Below, piece after piece: positions 23,888 through 37,028 of a DNA stretch of 64,000 nt. The position numbers and the translations under genes are program-made. This stretch comes from Kalaharituber pfeilii (taxonomy: Eukaryota > Ascomycota > Pezizomycetes > Pezizales > Pezizaceae). The notes under the pieces were generated by a model that was given only the letters and a program-made list of their open reading frames with translations, did no database searches and was not told the DNA's origin. Within the stretch, counting starts at the first letter, position 1, and the number at the start of each line of letters is the position of its first letter. The stretch spans positions 124,001 to 188,000 of the forward strand of contig WHUZ01000031.1 in assembly GCA_015179045.1 (NCBI GenBank), read 5' to 3'.

Positions 23888-25990
23888 CAATATATACTTT
23901 TTGTACACGTCCCCTGACAAACCAAGTAAGGTCGGTTTCAGTTGCAAGATATAAATAAGGCTCGTTCCCAGACTCTAGCTTAGAAGACTGCATCCTCTCT
24001 GATCCCGTACAAATGGCACGCAGCCACGCAGCGAATATACATTTGCCCGCTTCACTCCTAACCACAATGCTAACCACATGGCAAGTAATATATGATATCA
24101 AACCTATCCGCTTCATACTCATCAGGCTTTGATTTGATGCCGGCACAACCACTATCCTTCATCTCATCTCAGCACTTTCATTCCTAATCCCTCAATCTTT
24201 ATATCATTTACATTTACCGTGTACATAACATTACATTTTTAGATTCATATTCACATTTTCACATTCACATATATATACTTTTCACTCCACATCTCCGCTC
24301 CCCATCTCATCAAGAAACAGCAACCTCACCATACTTCAACTCTCTCTACTCGATAACCCTGATTAGAAATAAAGGGAGAAAAATTAAAAAAAAAAAGGTG
24401 AACACAATATACAAAGAAATATACCAAGAGGAGCAGGAAAGAAACAAGAAGAGAAAAATAATGATATTAAGGAATGGGAAAATACTTAAAAATAAAGATA
24501 AATAAAAATGATAAAAGACGACAACGCCGGGACCCGTGTATGCGCTAATGAATTAGGCAATCAACCAACCAATCAATCGATCGATCAATCAATCAATCAA
24601 TCAACCTAAATATGGCGAAGAAAAGCAAGTGGGGAAACAAGGAAATCCAAAAGAGCTAGAAGGGATGAAAAGGGAAAAGAAGTTTTGGGAGCTGAAAACT
24701 AAGCCGAGGATGGGTAGAGGTAGGAAGGGAAAATTGGAGAAGAAAAGAGAATTGAAAGTGTATATGTACGTTGAGGATAGAATAGGATAGGTGAATTGAC
24801 AGTGCCAAGGGGAGTTTGGGAGAAAACATTATGTGTATGAAAAAGTACTTAGAAGTAATAAAAAACAGAATTAACGGAATATAACCCCAATTCCCACAGA
24901 AGGCTCCTCAGGTTGAGCTTGACGTTGACTAGGCAGTCGGATAGACAGATGAAAGGGTCTACTATTTGAACACCATAGGCCCAATCCACTTATGCACCTG
25001 ACAGGCCTAGCCTCATTCTGATGCATTACTGGTGTCCTGGGCGAGGTTCACACTGCCCCTCTTCCGGAAACCCGTCACGCGCATGCGTAAGTAGCTGTGG
25101 CTTGAGCATGAGGGTAATCCCATTCCATCCTCACCCATCAGGGACTCTGGAAGTCTCCAAATAGTGACTCTGACCTCGTCCGTACCCGTACATCCAGGAA
25201 ATATTCATCTGGCCCTCCCCATGAACGCCAAGAACGTAGTAAACAAGGAGAATAAATGTGTGCAAAAAGTGAAATGCTAATACAAAATTCGAAAGGTAAA
25301 AATGTAGGGAGGTAAATGTAGTTAAGAAGGTAAAATGACAACCATAGATGTAAATGAGACGATTTCAACTGGAACGCATGCAGGAAATGGTGAGAGAGCA
25401 TGTAAAACCCTAGAAATTGTAAAAGAAGCAAAAAAAAAAAGTATAGTGGGGATAAAAATGTACAGAAGGAAGGGAGGAGTAAATGAAGTTACAATAACAA
25501 TAACTAAAGCAGCAATGGAAAGATGAACCTCCACAGATAAGTAATAGACACAAGCGCAAAAAAAAAAAAAAAAAAAAAAAAAAGAAAAGAAAAAAGAAAA
25601 AGAAAAAAAGAAAATACATCACTCCGTAAAATAGGCTCGGCTTGCTCACTGTCATATCCCCACGTTATACCCCAACACCCGACCCTGTTACTATAGTATG
25701 TAACATTAACAGCCAATTAATCAATTTAATCAATCCCTAACTCCGTAAAACATAGAGTGAGCTTAGCAAGAATCGTGGCCGAAATTGGTTCGTGATCGTG
25801 CTCACTAATCTCTTATGTATACTGCGCAAACCTGAACTCGCAGCCATAGACCGAGGTGGCCCAATTACTGTTATATTCTTCCCCAAAACTGCTGATTTGG
25901 AATTGCGTCGAGGTGAAGGCGCATGCGTCCAATACTCCACAGGTTGATTAATAAAGGTGTGAAGGCAACCCCGCCTCAGTGGTTAATCGT
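23888..25990. other. Gene-free spacer before SET2
   Basis: No gene is supported. It holds a (CAAT)n microsatellite near 24560-24604, A-rich stretches and an A run at about 25559-25583. The part nearest 25990 lies downstream of the SET2 stop codon and probably includes its 3' UTR. Confidence 0.6.
24560..24604 (+). repeat. CAAT/CGAT tetranucleotide microsatellite
   Basis: Repeated CAAT units with two CGAT variants in the middle, about 45 bp in all, in non-coding DNA. Confidence 0.85.
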
Positions 25991-28900
25991 TTATGCACCA
26001 GTATGCACCACTGCAAGCTGCCTCTTCATTTTCCCTTCAAACCCCCTCGATGGAGAATTCGACCTCGATCGCACCTTCTTCACCACGCGCTCCTCAATTC
26101 TCCCCGCATCCATCATCTCTACATCCCCATCCCCATCGTCTTCCCTTCCTCGCTTCGTCGGAGTCCCCATAACCGGGAGCGAGAACTTCAACACCTCTGT
26201 AAGCCCCGGCGTCTGCGGTTGCGATCCCAACTGAGACAGTGTATCTATTCCCTGTGACATGACCGACCTTGAAGGAGACGGTGGTAAACTCTCTGACTTT
26301 TGCCTCTTGTGCGGGCTTTCATGTCCATTCGCCACGTCCATCCCGTTCTCCCGTTCGCCGTGCTGTTCGTCATCGTCTTCTCTGCTTCTCTTTCGGGGTG
26401 ACCCAGTTTCTGGAGTCGATTTCACACTTCTGGCTCCATCCTTCTCGCTAGGCCCTCCGCCTACACCATTCACCATTGGGCTATCATCTTCTGTTCTTGT
26501 AGATGAGCCCGGGATTGATGCTATGCTCTGCGAATCGCCCTTCTCCTCTTTGCTCCCAGTCGGTGATGCCCCATTTTGACTAGTTTGGCCAAATTCCTTC
26601 CTAAATACCTCAAGCTTCTTCTTGCAATATCGTTCGTCCTTCAACCATTGCCTGACGTGACCTTCAATGCGTGCTCTATACTCTTTGTCGATCTCTATCC
26701 CAGGCTGCTCAGCATATTTACCACCTTTCTCAAGTGTCCGATCTGCGAGCTTGTATGAGAACTAAATGTGGCAAGTTAGCTCCAATCGAGTGGAAGAATA
26801 ATTGGTCAAATTTACCCCTTTCATAAGTAGCTTAAAGTCATCCTTAGGCCATTTCCATTTATGACGTTTCTGATATTCATCCGCAACTTTGAATGCAATA
26901 ACGCCATGCTAACGGAAATATTAGAAGATCAGAGTGTTCGAGAAATGGCTTAAAAGACTTACAGTCTTTGCAATCAACTTCCGTGCTAGCACCGGATCAA
27001 TATTTTTGAACTTCTCCTCGCGCTTCTTCTTCAACTTTTTAGCCTCATATTCCTTCCGCTTCCTCTCTCTTCTCTCCTCTTCCGCTTTCTTTCTCTCCTC
27101 TTCTTGCTTTAGTTTCTCTGCCTCATCCTGCGCCTTCTTCTCCAACTCTGCTCGTCGCTTGGCCTCTGTGGTTTCAGCATATTCCGACTGACAAGCTTGG
27201 ATGATATCTTCCAGCCCCCGTTTCTTCCCGGCAATTGCTGGTTGAGGAATTATTGATGGGTCTAATGGATGGTTCCATTGAACCTTAGAATAATCAGATG
27301 TATAGAAATACTTGATTCCTCGGTTATCCCTGCTCCACCACCAACCCTTAGGTAGTGTGGCGTTATTTGTTGACGGTGATATGATATGACCAGTAGGTAT
27401 TGGAGGTGGTAGTGGTGGAGGAGGCTGGTTTATCGGGGTCCGTATTTGAGGGATAAGGCCATTTGCAGGGCCTCTTGGGGGGTTAAAAGGCTTCGGGGGG
27501 ATACTATTCCGCGGCTGTTTTGGTGTCGGCGGTCGAGGAGGCGGACTCGGTGATTTATCCCGTTGCCGCCTTCCCTCATCAAAGGTAAACTCTGGAGCAT
27601 TCTCAGTACCAGGAGCTCTCCTTGGTATACGGTATGCCGACTGCAGAGTAGCCCAAGATTCCAAGAGGTCTTTTGTTAAATCTTGAATCTTTGGATCGTC
27701 ATTCTTTTGAGATAGTTCCTCAACCGTTCCTTCGATTTTTGAGCTTGAGATCTTATTTTTCGTCAGCCGTGGCCATTTAGCAAGAATCTCCAGAATTGTG
27801 ATGATAATGTTCCTCTCCTCCGACCACTTCACAAGAAGATTATTCATGATACTGTAACCATGTAACCGCAATACGCGTCCTTGGACAGCAGGGTCCTCAC
27901 TGGCGTGAATGCGGTTAAGTAACTTAATGACAATCCATTTCTCCTTGCAAGAAACTAAGCTGGACATGATACCATTGACAGCACTGGGCTCCAATATTTT
28001 CGGTTGGGCCGAGCCGATATACTCGTCATCAATCTCGCCCTTCTTGGGCTTCCTTTTCTTCGCTGTTGCGGTACTCCAGGAGTCAAGATCGTCAAGTCCG
28101 AGGGCCTCAAGCGTCTGGTGTGAAAGTTTAGTTCCCTGTTCGGTTTGCGTCTTTCCACCAATATACCCTATGCAATTTGGTTCACCACAATAACAAGCTT
28201 GCGGTTCCGCACCATATCTGTCGACATTGTAATCGAAGACCAATTCCTCGCCTGCCAAAAGATGTCTCTTGGCAAAGATGCCCATCCGCAATTTATCTCC
28301 AACAACCCATTTATCGACATAACAGTTTGGATTGCAAGAGTGATTGCAGAAGCGACCAAGGCCACCCTTTTTAGTAGCATCAATAAACTCAGACTTACCG
28401 AGGGACATGAAATAGAAATGTTTTATTCCCTCTTTCGCATATTGCTCCGTTCTCCTTCGAAACTTGGCTTCGTCGATAACTTCGCCCACATACTCGTAGA
28501 TAAATGTATTTGCGGGGGTGTTGCGGTTTATCCGAATACCGTATCCCTTCTTCTCCGTTAGAATAACGTCCACATCAGCATATTGGCGTTTCTGAAATCG
28601 TTGATTTTGGCAGTCAGCCCCGCTTCCACATGCTGAGCCCACACATTCCATTGATGTCAATCGATTAATACAGTCAGAGTCTTCTTCACAAGCATAATTT
28701 TTCCCGTTATCTGGAAGTCGTTAGAGGTTGAAACCATTTGAATATTATCAATAGGAGCCCCAACTCACTCCATAAGGGTCGACAGTCACATGACATAGCC
28801 TCATCCTGCCCGGAGTCTCCAAGGTATTTAGAGGTGTATATTGAATCTTCAATAATTTGAAAGGTTTTCGTTGCTTCCTCAGTAGCCGAAGGTAAGTGGT

Positions 28901-29159
28901 TGAAAAGCGGGGGTGTTCTACGCGAAATTTTGGTAGATGATGAGCTACGCCCTGATTTTTGATCATTCTCTGGTGTTTCGCTTTTCTCCTTTCCCCCTTC
29001 AAGGTCATCGCTCACTGTTGACTCTCGGGTACTCCAAGGCTCTAATGTAGCCTTATTCAAACCACCCTCGTCATCCGGACTTGACGCCTGCGGTGAAGGT
29101 TTGCCCGAATTTTCCAGCAGAACGTCCTCCTTACTTCTATCCTCTGACATTTCCCCCAT
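25991..29159 (-). CDS. set2: Histone H3 lysine-36 methyltransferase SET2
   Basis: Four exons (29159-28769, 28710-26963, 26908-26816, 26761-25991) give 1000 residues in continuous frame. Donors are GTGAGT, GTAAGT and GTAAAT. An acidic/Ser-rich N-terminus leads to the AWS zinc cluster (CDCRPLW at 124-130, split by intron 1, then ACEEDSDC and MECVGSACGSGADC). The SET domain has GYG at about 186-188, NHSC at about 253-256 and FDYN at about 289-292. The post-SET motif CYCGEPNC is at about 303-310. A WW domain lies at about 583-613 (LPKGWWWSRD ... WNHP), followed by a charged coiled-coil-like Lys/Glu stretch. The SRI region, at about 700-790, spans exons 2-4. In the known family, Set2 methylates H3K36 during elongation, bound through SRI to phosphorylated RNA polymerase II. 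The tail after SRI is long, disordered and rich in RKR-type nuclear signals. A second ATG at 29150 is an alternative start. Confidence 0.95.
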
Positions 29160-32100
29160 TGCCTCTTTCTCCGTTTGATGCGTTGTGAATTGCCTTGCGA
29201 TGGTTGTCCAATTACGCCTCCTGTCCTCTCCTACTTAATCGACAGAAAACAATGCTGGGGCAAAATCCCGCCCAAAACCCAACGATGAAAATCCACGGCC
29301 AATTCAACGTAGAGGATACCGAGCCCGTAGAAACCCTATCAGGAAGAGCTGATGTTGTGGAGTAAAGGATGGTACTTCCTGTGTGTATAAGTGGGCGGCA
29401 AGCAGGTGTGAATGAGTGCACGATTGGGGGTGGGTGGGCAAGGGAAGAAAGAATTGTACGCGATGGGAATGGGAAAATGCGGAAAAGAGCTCTGTGGGAT
29501 GCGCGTGTGTAGGAAAGCGCAATCACCAAATGCTAAAAGTATGGGTATAAGGGATGGAACAAGTGACCGACGACGGCAAGGGAGCAGTAAGAGAGTCGTA
29601 GTGCACTAGGCCCCAAAGAAGAGGGAATATCGAACATATGGCGGGAGACGAGGAGACTGGCTCGCCGTGGGCGGACTGGCAGAAGTGTAAATTATTTTAT
29701 TTTGTCTATTTAACAATTTTATAGCTCTTGGGGGATCGTTCATGGGGAGTACAGTTTCGGGCTCGCTAAAAGTCTTGACAACCTTTTTTTTTCTTAGTGA
29801 GCAGTTTACAAAGACGAGCGCCAGCGCCACAGCGCACCGCCAGCGGGCTTGGCGCCAAGCCGCTGAATCAGCAGGCTGCACATGTCCCTGTCGATCCGCA
29901 GCAGCCCGAACCGAAGCGCCACTCCGACGGGAAGGCCGATCGTCTCACCGAGCGTTGACCATGCGCCCGGGAGCGCAGTTGTGCTTGTCGCCTTCGGCAT
30001 CGCGACTCTGCCAGCGTGCGCGTGCGGGTGCGGCCGCCCGCGAGCGCGGAGCCTTGTAGATCTCGGCCCCGCTCCCAGCGTTGATGCAGCAGCTGCACGC
30101 TGTTCATGCCCCTCGTCCGGGAAGCGGCTGGGCAGCCGCGTCTGGTTGGACAGCGGCCTCCATCCGCAAACTGCTCCTCCCAGCAGCTCTCGCTCCACTG
30201 GCCGAGCTCCCAGCACTCCGCTGCACTGCCCACTTCCGCCTCCCCCCGCACCAGCAGACATTCCTCGAGGATCGGAAGGTACTGTGGAAACGCTCTGAGA
30301 TATGTGTATGCGCATGCAGGTCCAGGCTTGTCCCACGTGTACTCACGAAGGTCCATCCAGTCTCATGGCCCTCAGCACTGTGACTGGCGGGCAATACGGT
30401 TGATATGGATGCGCCCGCTGCTTGCCATTGGGTGCGAGAACAGTTGAAACAGATGCGCAGGTTGAGTTGCACAAACGTTCATGACTTCTGATTGGAGGAC
30501 AAGTAGTATAAAGCCTTGCGTTTAAATTCTTCAGTAAGGCAGTGGGAATGCTGTCATATTTCACATCCAGCATAGCGTCATGTCGCTTTGCCTATCCTCT
30601 TTACCACGAGACCACCCCTCTCCTTTAGACTACATTTTTTAGAATCGACTTCATGCCTTCAGATGGAACATCCCTGAAACACGTACAAGGTTTCTCAAGC
30701 AAACTGACAGGGGCCGTGAGTGGCTTACAGGACAACTGATCGCGTGTTACAAGACTGCTATGGCACTATAGGTACTTGATATATCTACAGAGTCAAGAAG
30801 AGGATGTCGCAAGTGGAGTATACAAAGGTTAAAACGGTGCGAGTTCCGACGTCCTGCTGTTTTTCACACTCATGGTCAATCCAGGCAAGATTTTGAGCGG
30901 TCAATACCCGCCTGGGAAAATTTCAGAGGTGAGTTTTTTCGGGAGTAGGTCTCTTGATCATCGCATACTCTGAATTGTATTGCTAATCCGTTTTAGGATC
31001 TTACATAGCTTAGCCCTCTATACAGTCTTATCGAACGGTTCGATAAAGTTGAAATTGGGACTGAAACGCTGATTGATGGTAGCAGGAAGGAAAATGTAGG
31101 CTCAATCAAATGAAGCATTGGGTTAGGTCTTTTCAAATACACGCCTTTGGACATCTATATGCTGACATATCTGCAAGGAATCATGTAACACTTTTACTAC
31201 GATGACTATGAAGAGTAGAAGTTCGCAAAGAGGATGAGGAGTGATATATGCTCAATCATCCATGACACTCAAGAGGCTGCCAATGGAGAACGAACTGCTC
31301 TTACCATAGAAGCAACTAGTTACATCGACAAAAAACATGGCTCTATCATTCGAAATTGGAAAAACCGTCATTCCTGGGACGGTGAATGAGCCTGAGAAGG
31401 CACAGTGAAATAATAACGATAACTGAGGTCTGGTGACGATGAAATGAGGTTATATAAGGGACATGAACAAAGTCGATCGGCAAACTTGGAAAAGCAATGC
31501 TTGAGGCCGAGAATTAGCCCCTTTGACAAGTTCATGTCCTACCTAGAAGGATATCACTGGTATGTATACAGGTAATATGACACTGATGAAGTGCCAGTTA
31601 TTTCAAATTGAATTCTATCAGGCTGCTGTGCTGGTAAAACCGATCTCGAAGAGCATGACATTTTCTCCAAATAGGTGACTGCAACGTCTTAAGTTGTTTC
31701 GGGGTTAGCCGACGCCCAAAAGCTCAATCAAGAAAAATATCTTCAAGTTACTCTGCTTGACTCATACTAACCACTGGCACCAGGAGATGAGATTGAACGG
31801 TAATACTCCATGGTATACTACTCTTGAGGTCGTCCGATTTTTGTAACTCTCTCAGCACATTGATTCAGGATTCCGATGTCAATATTCTGTAAGTTACTTC
31901 TTGTGTTAAACAATTTGATGGAGATTCAGCATAATAATGAGGCTGCCCGCTGCAGCTACCTGAATGGATCATATGGCCGATTAACAAGGCAATCCGGAAC
32001 AGATACTTTCTGGGGACGATGGCCACCCGCGGAAAGATTAAGTACCAATACGCTACTTTGGACATTAACAATATCCTCATCGTTGAAATGAAGGAGGTTT

Positions 32101-34126
32101 TGAAAGGAGAGGGCTGTCTCGCGCAGCTTGCCTACGTCATGTGGAAGCAGGCGGCATGTTCCTGCTGGTGAGCTGATTTCTCCCAACTACTAGTACAGTA
32201 ATAGTAGTCTCATACCAAGCCCCTAGGGCACTCACCGAGCGCACAGTAATAGGTTTGTCAGCCAATACTGTGTATTTTCTGATTCTATACGGACTGGCGC
32301 CCGTGACGCCCATGACGCCCGGGAGCGCTAGTGCGCACATGTCATGACTCTTCGTCGTGTGTTAAGCTACCGTAAGCGTCAGGACATGAATCCAGTTACC
32401 CTTCTTAGCAATGCGTACAATGTCTGACTAACGAGGCTAACAATGTCAATGGTTGATAATGCAGAATGCAGAGGCACAATTTGAATGTTATTCATAATTG
32501 ATGCCTAGCGGGGTCACCACTTGTATCAAAGCTTCTCTGGAATAGGAGTACGCGGACATGCATAGAGTCACTCATATCGAATTCTAAGTTTCGGTTGAAC
32601 TTGAGGTGCTCGTATACACCATGTGATTACCTTTTTCTGTTTCTCACTTTTTTTTTTTTTTCCTCTTCGCTGCATGCCTCTGGACTAGCCGCCCTTAATT
32701 AATGCTTACAACGTAATTGAACCTGGGTATATGCACGGTTAGTGCAGAGTTTTTATGGTTACAGCCGATGATTGGTTTTTTGCATTTGAAAAAAGCCACT
32801 AGAGGAGCTTTCTTTACTATCCCTGCGCAAGCACGGTGCTTTGTGATAATGCATGAGTTGCTTCCGGATTTGAAGAGAAGCCACGTTTGGGGACCCTGTA
32901 GAAGGCAAAGCCACTAGAGTGTGTTTACAGCACCGCGAAAACAAATACGACAACAGAGTAGCACATCTAAGGCAGCGTTAAAAAGAGCTTCAACTATTCG
33001 CTCATTTGGACAGGGAAGTGCTGCCATTGCCGTTTCTCTGAGTATTCACTGTCGCAGTTGGTGCCTGTAGAGTACTCCTGTCAGAAATACAGCTATGTTG
33101 AGACAAGCCAACATGCATACAAATAGGCAGTCAAGCAGATGACTCTTAGATCCCATGAGTTTCCGGCCGCCAGAGCCGCATTGTAGAGCACAGTACTCGA
33201 GTACAGCCGCCAGTGGGGGCGCGGGATCATGATTGCTCCCTACTGGCTCAATGCTTCATATATTGCGAATATGAGATGGGAGACAGGCAAGGGCGTCAGA
33301 AACTAGCGAGGTATGGAGAACACAGGCAGCGATTGCAAGCTGGGCCGATGATGATATGATGATCCAACGCACATGAGCACAACCAACGGGCTATTGCGAC
33401 GCTCCGCAGAACAGAGCGGCCGCCATCACTGCGGACGGGGCGTGACGTGACGTCGGGGAGGTTCGGTGCGGCCAGATCTTCAGCTAGAAGGTTCTTGCGC
33501 CGGCTGCGCTCGCTTCTGCTGCTGCTGCTGCCGGCATTGCTTGTACCCCAGAGCGCCCTGCCCGGCGCGTGCTCCCTGCGTTGTCGCAGCCGAGACACTG
33601 GCGGTCGCACTCGAGCGCATCGTCGCGATTCTCGAGCCGGCGGAGCTGCCGTAATTGCTTGCGTGCCTGCCTGCTTGCTTTGCCTGCTTGCTTGCTGGCT
33701 CGCTCTGGCGGCGCCCTCCCCAGCTGGCCAGCGGCACCCCCGGCACGCCAGACACACATTCGCAGCGCTTGGTCGCTGGGCCGCAGCCGCAGTACAGGAC
33801 AGTACAGTACCGCGAGCACGCAGCATCTCCGACTAGCTCGAGCAGCAAAGCAGCTCCCGCCGCAGCTGCCCACCAAAGCAGCTCCCACCACCCGCCTGTT
33901 TCCCCACAGTTGCCCCTCCCAGCTCCCCCAACGTACTCTTCTTTCCTTCCTCCAACCGGTCGGCCCAGCCCCCCCCCCCTCACCCCCCCCCCCCCTTTCA
34001 ACGCAAAACCTCACCCTCATCGCTACTACCACCCGCCCTCCGACACGGCTGCCAGGTGCCATTTATTTTCTTGTGGCCTCCCACGCAGCTGCCCCCTCCC
34101 TCCTCCTGCTCCCATCATCTTGTCGC
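29160..34126. other. Intergenic region between SET2 and BEM46, with GC-rich islands
   Basis: SET2 and BEM46 are divergent, so both 5' flanks lie here. No gene could be supported. About 29810-30330 and 33370-33850 are visibly GC- and CpG-rich and open in several frames on both strands, without a domain or a consistent splice pattern. Between them (30.6-33.3 kb) the sequence is ordinary, with scattered short ORFs. 33657-33705 holds CTTG/CCTG repeats, and 33968-33995 has C runs in a pyrimidine-rich tract leading to the BEM46 start. Confidence 0.55.
29810..30330. other. GC/CpG-rich island of unknown nature
   Basis: Base composition changes sharply from AT-leaning flanks to sequence full of CG dinucleotides (for example GCGGCCGCCCGCGAGCGCGG near 30028-30047). 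Overlapping ORFs of 138-176 codons occur on both strands, as expected of stop-poor GC-rich DNA. None shows a recognisable domain. It could be an unrecognised gene, a promoter island or inserted DNA. Confidence 0.5.
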
Positions 34127-35741
34127 ATGTCCATGTCGCAATTCTTGTCGTTTCTGACAGACGTTCCAACACTCATCCGATTTGTCTACAACTCAATAAG
34201 ATTAGTAACCGTGGCTTCAACGACTGTTGCCTTCTTGCTCTCGACCCTCCTATATTTCAAGCAAAAGTATGTACAGCATCTTTCTTTTTTCCTTTTTTCT
34301 TCTTCTTTTTTTTTTTTTTTTTTTTTTTTCCTCCAGCAATTGCAGTATGGTGTTAAACGCTATCCCCCGCTGCTCGTTGCCAATTCACTCGAAATTCCCA
34401 TCATCAGTTATAGTTTTGTCATTATAGTTTTGTCTCCACGCGTTGTTGGGAATTTGGGTCAGCAGAGGCCTATCTTCCGATGATTCAGGTGGCTGGCCAC
34501 AATGGAGAAGCATGATGGTTTCTTGACCACGAAAAGGAAAAAAGAGAGGAACTAAACACATATATTCTACGACCTAATGGATTTTGTTACATTGTTTCTT
34601 CGTTCTTGTTTTTGTTTCTTGAATGTTGTTTTTTATGTGCTACGAGCACTTTTGTCCCACTTGAAGCTCCCTGGATGATTTGTCGGGCTGGATTATAGCT
34701 AATAGGAACTTTATGTTACGCATTTAGCTCGTTGATCTATCCAAGTTACCTCCCGGAGGGCGCACGAACAAAAGTTCCCAATCCCGATGAGCTGGACATA
34801 CCGAACTGGGAGGAGGTAATACTTACCACTCCCGACAAGGAGAAGCTGAGCAACTACTTGCTCCTGGCAAGCAAAGAGAAGGCTGTGGGTGTGACGGTAC
34901 TGTTCTTGCACGGCAATGCGGGGAATATCGTGAGTGATGTGCCGAAATTACCACTCATTGAGGCAGAGCTGTGCCTAACCTCTACATTGTACTTGGGTAG
35001 GGACATCGTCTTCCAATCGCCCGAATATTTTCCGAACAAATGGGTTGTAACATAGTAGCGTACCCTCGCCTATCTGTTTCCTTACAGCTATCTCAATTGC
35101 TCTTCTACGCATCCTAACATCAGCGGTCTCTGCTAGTTTCTTCTCTCCTACCGTGGTTATGGATTCTCCACCGGGCGCCCCTCAGAAAAAGGCCTCCTAA
35201 TAGATGCCCAATGCGCACTCGACTACCTCATCAACACCAACCCTGCAACAAGAGGCACCAAAATTGTCACCTATGGACAATCTTTGGGAGGTGCACTTGC
35301 GATTCAACTTGCGAGCAGACATCAAGAGAAAGTTGCGGCATTAGTCTTAGAAAATACATTTAGGAGCATGAGGACATTGATCCCGACGGCATTTCCGCCA
35401 GCAAGGTATCTGGCCAAGATGTGTCATCAGGTGTGGCCAAGCGAGACGACATTGCCGAAGATGAAGGAGACGCCAATGTTGTTTTTGAGCGGACTGAAGG
35501 ATGAGTTGGTGCCGTACGTCAATTGTTTCCCATATGGGTATGTTCGAGGATGGCTATGGATACTGATGATTGGTATGAGAATAGGCCAGATCATATGAGA
35601 AAGCTCTACGATGTGTGCACTTCGTCCACAAAAGTTTGGAAGGACTTTCCAAATGGAACGCACAACGATACTGTGGGAGAGGAAGGGTATTTTGATGCTA
35701 TTCACGACTTCATCAAACAAGTTCGGAAAGGAAGGTTTTAG
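34127..35741 (+). CDS. bem46: BEM46 family alpha/beta hydrolase
   Basis: Five exons (34127-34266, 34728-34929, 35001-35054, 35137-35513, 35585-35741) give 309 residues with unbroken frame. Every intron is GT-AG (donors GTATGT, GTGAGT, GTAGCG, GTACGT). An N-terminal hydrophobic segment (LVTVASTTVAFLLSTLLYF, about 27-45) acts as a membrane anchor. The family block SLIYPSYLPEGARTKVP follows, then the oxyanion motif HGNAGN. The nucleophile is the Ser of YGQSLGG, the acid the Asp of LKDELVPP and the base the His of NGTHND, so the triad is complete. BEM46 relatives are membrane-bound, endomembrane-located serine hydrolases linked to polarity and hyphal growth; the substrate is unknown. Intron 1 is unusually long (461 bp) and contains a T run. 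Length is normal for the family. Confidence 0.93.
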
Positions 35742-36996
35742 ATGAGTTTAGTAGTGGGAAGTTCAACACATGGAAGAAGCCACCAAGCCAATCGAATCAA
35801 TTGCTAGACTAATCAAACAAACCGATCTATGCACTAACTTCGACTACTTTACTATGATTCATATCTCCCTATATTCGACCTTAGATTTACGACTTTACCA
35901 CTACCCTGCCTCATCATATTGGTGAACAGTCATCGGATTATTATACCTTGCTACTCCTTTCCTACCTTCCTTTGGTTTTCTCCTTTGTTTGGGTCTGGTT
36001 CGTCGGACGGTGGTTGGTCTGGATTCTGAATGCAATTTTGTTTGACATTGCTTGATTTTTATTATTATTTCAATTTTTGGAGATTTTTATTTATCGAGAA
36101 GGTAACTGTGCTGATGGTTGCGCAGGTGATTGCACTGGTTATGGTGATAGTTGTGGTTGGTCGCTGAGATGAAGTGTGGAAGGGATATACCATACTTTGG
36201 GGCCGATATAGAGCCATAAGAATTTTTTTTTTTTAATAAAATGATATGTTTTTCAGTTAGCTTTGACTTCCACAGGGGTTTATGGGTTTTCTTTTCCTGT
36301 TCTTTTTTGTTTTCTGTCAATATATGAGATATGGTATTGGCTTATTTTACATTCATGTATGTTCATGTATGCTTTTTTTCTCCTTTCTTTCTCATTGGTG
36401 GGGTTGTGATGTTTCTTCTTAAAGTTTTGTATGCATGCTTGTGTGTACGTTAATTTAGGTGCGAAAAGTATGGACTTTGTGACGAATATAAGGCGTTTGA
36501 AATTATCCACGTTTATATATACTCTTGGCCACAGCAACTGTGCTGCGGAATCGCTATCCGCTACCTGTCATTTCACGATAGAAAGTGTGAATATATCGTG
36601 TTATTTCGTCTACGTCTGTGGCAAGCAAGCATGCTGGAAACCTGAAAAAAGGGTCTGATTTAGTTTTATCATTATCATTATTATTTTAGGATTCCTCGAT
36701 CTACATACATCCTGCTCTTTAAACAGTTTCAAGTCAAAACAGCATTCGCAAGTCACCGATTCCTAGAATCTTGATGTCAGTTAGCATTTTAAATTCACAA
36801 CCATTACTCAGGGTAAGTCAAGGTCCATTAGAGAGTTTTTACATTTGAAAATTAATAGAGAGAATATTCTGAATTTCCTCCTTCCCCCTGGGCCTTTTTT
36901 GCGTGAATGCGTTGAACTATGCCGCTTATACCGCGGTCCGTGGGCTCGAAAGGGGGAGGAGAGAAAAGAGAAAAAAAAAAAAAAAAAATTTTTAGG

Positions 36997-37028
<32 letters not shown>

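Noticed and set aside
23727..24152. 141-codon minus ORF
   Set aside because: It reads straight through the end of one inverted-repeat element and the mariner-like foldback, so it is not a host gene.
33296..34062. Overlapping ORFs of 129-192 codons on both strands upstream of BEM46
   Set aside because: They overlap in several frames in GC- and C-rich sequence, are Ala/Arg/Cys or Pro-rich, and show no domain. The region fits a promoter and 5' UTR better.
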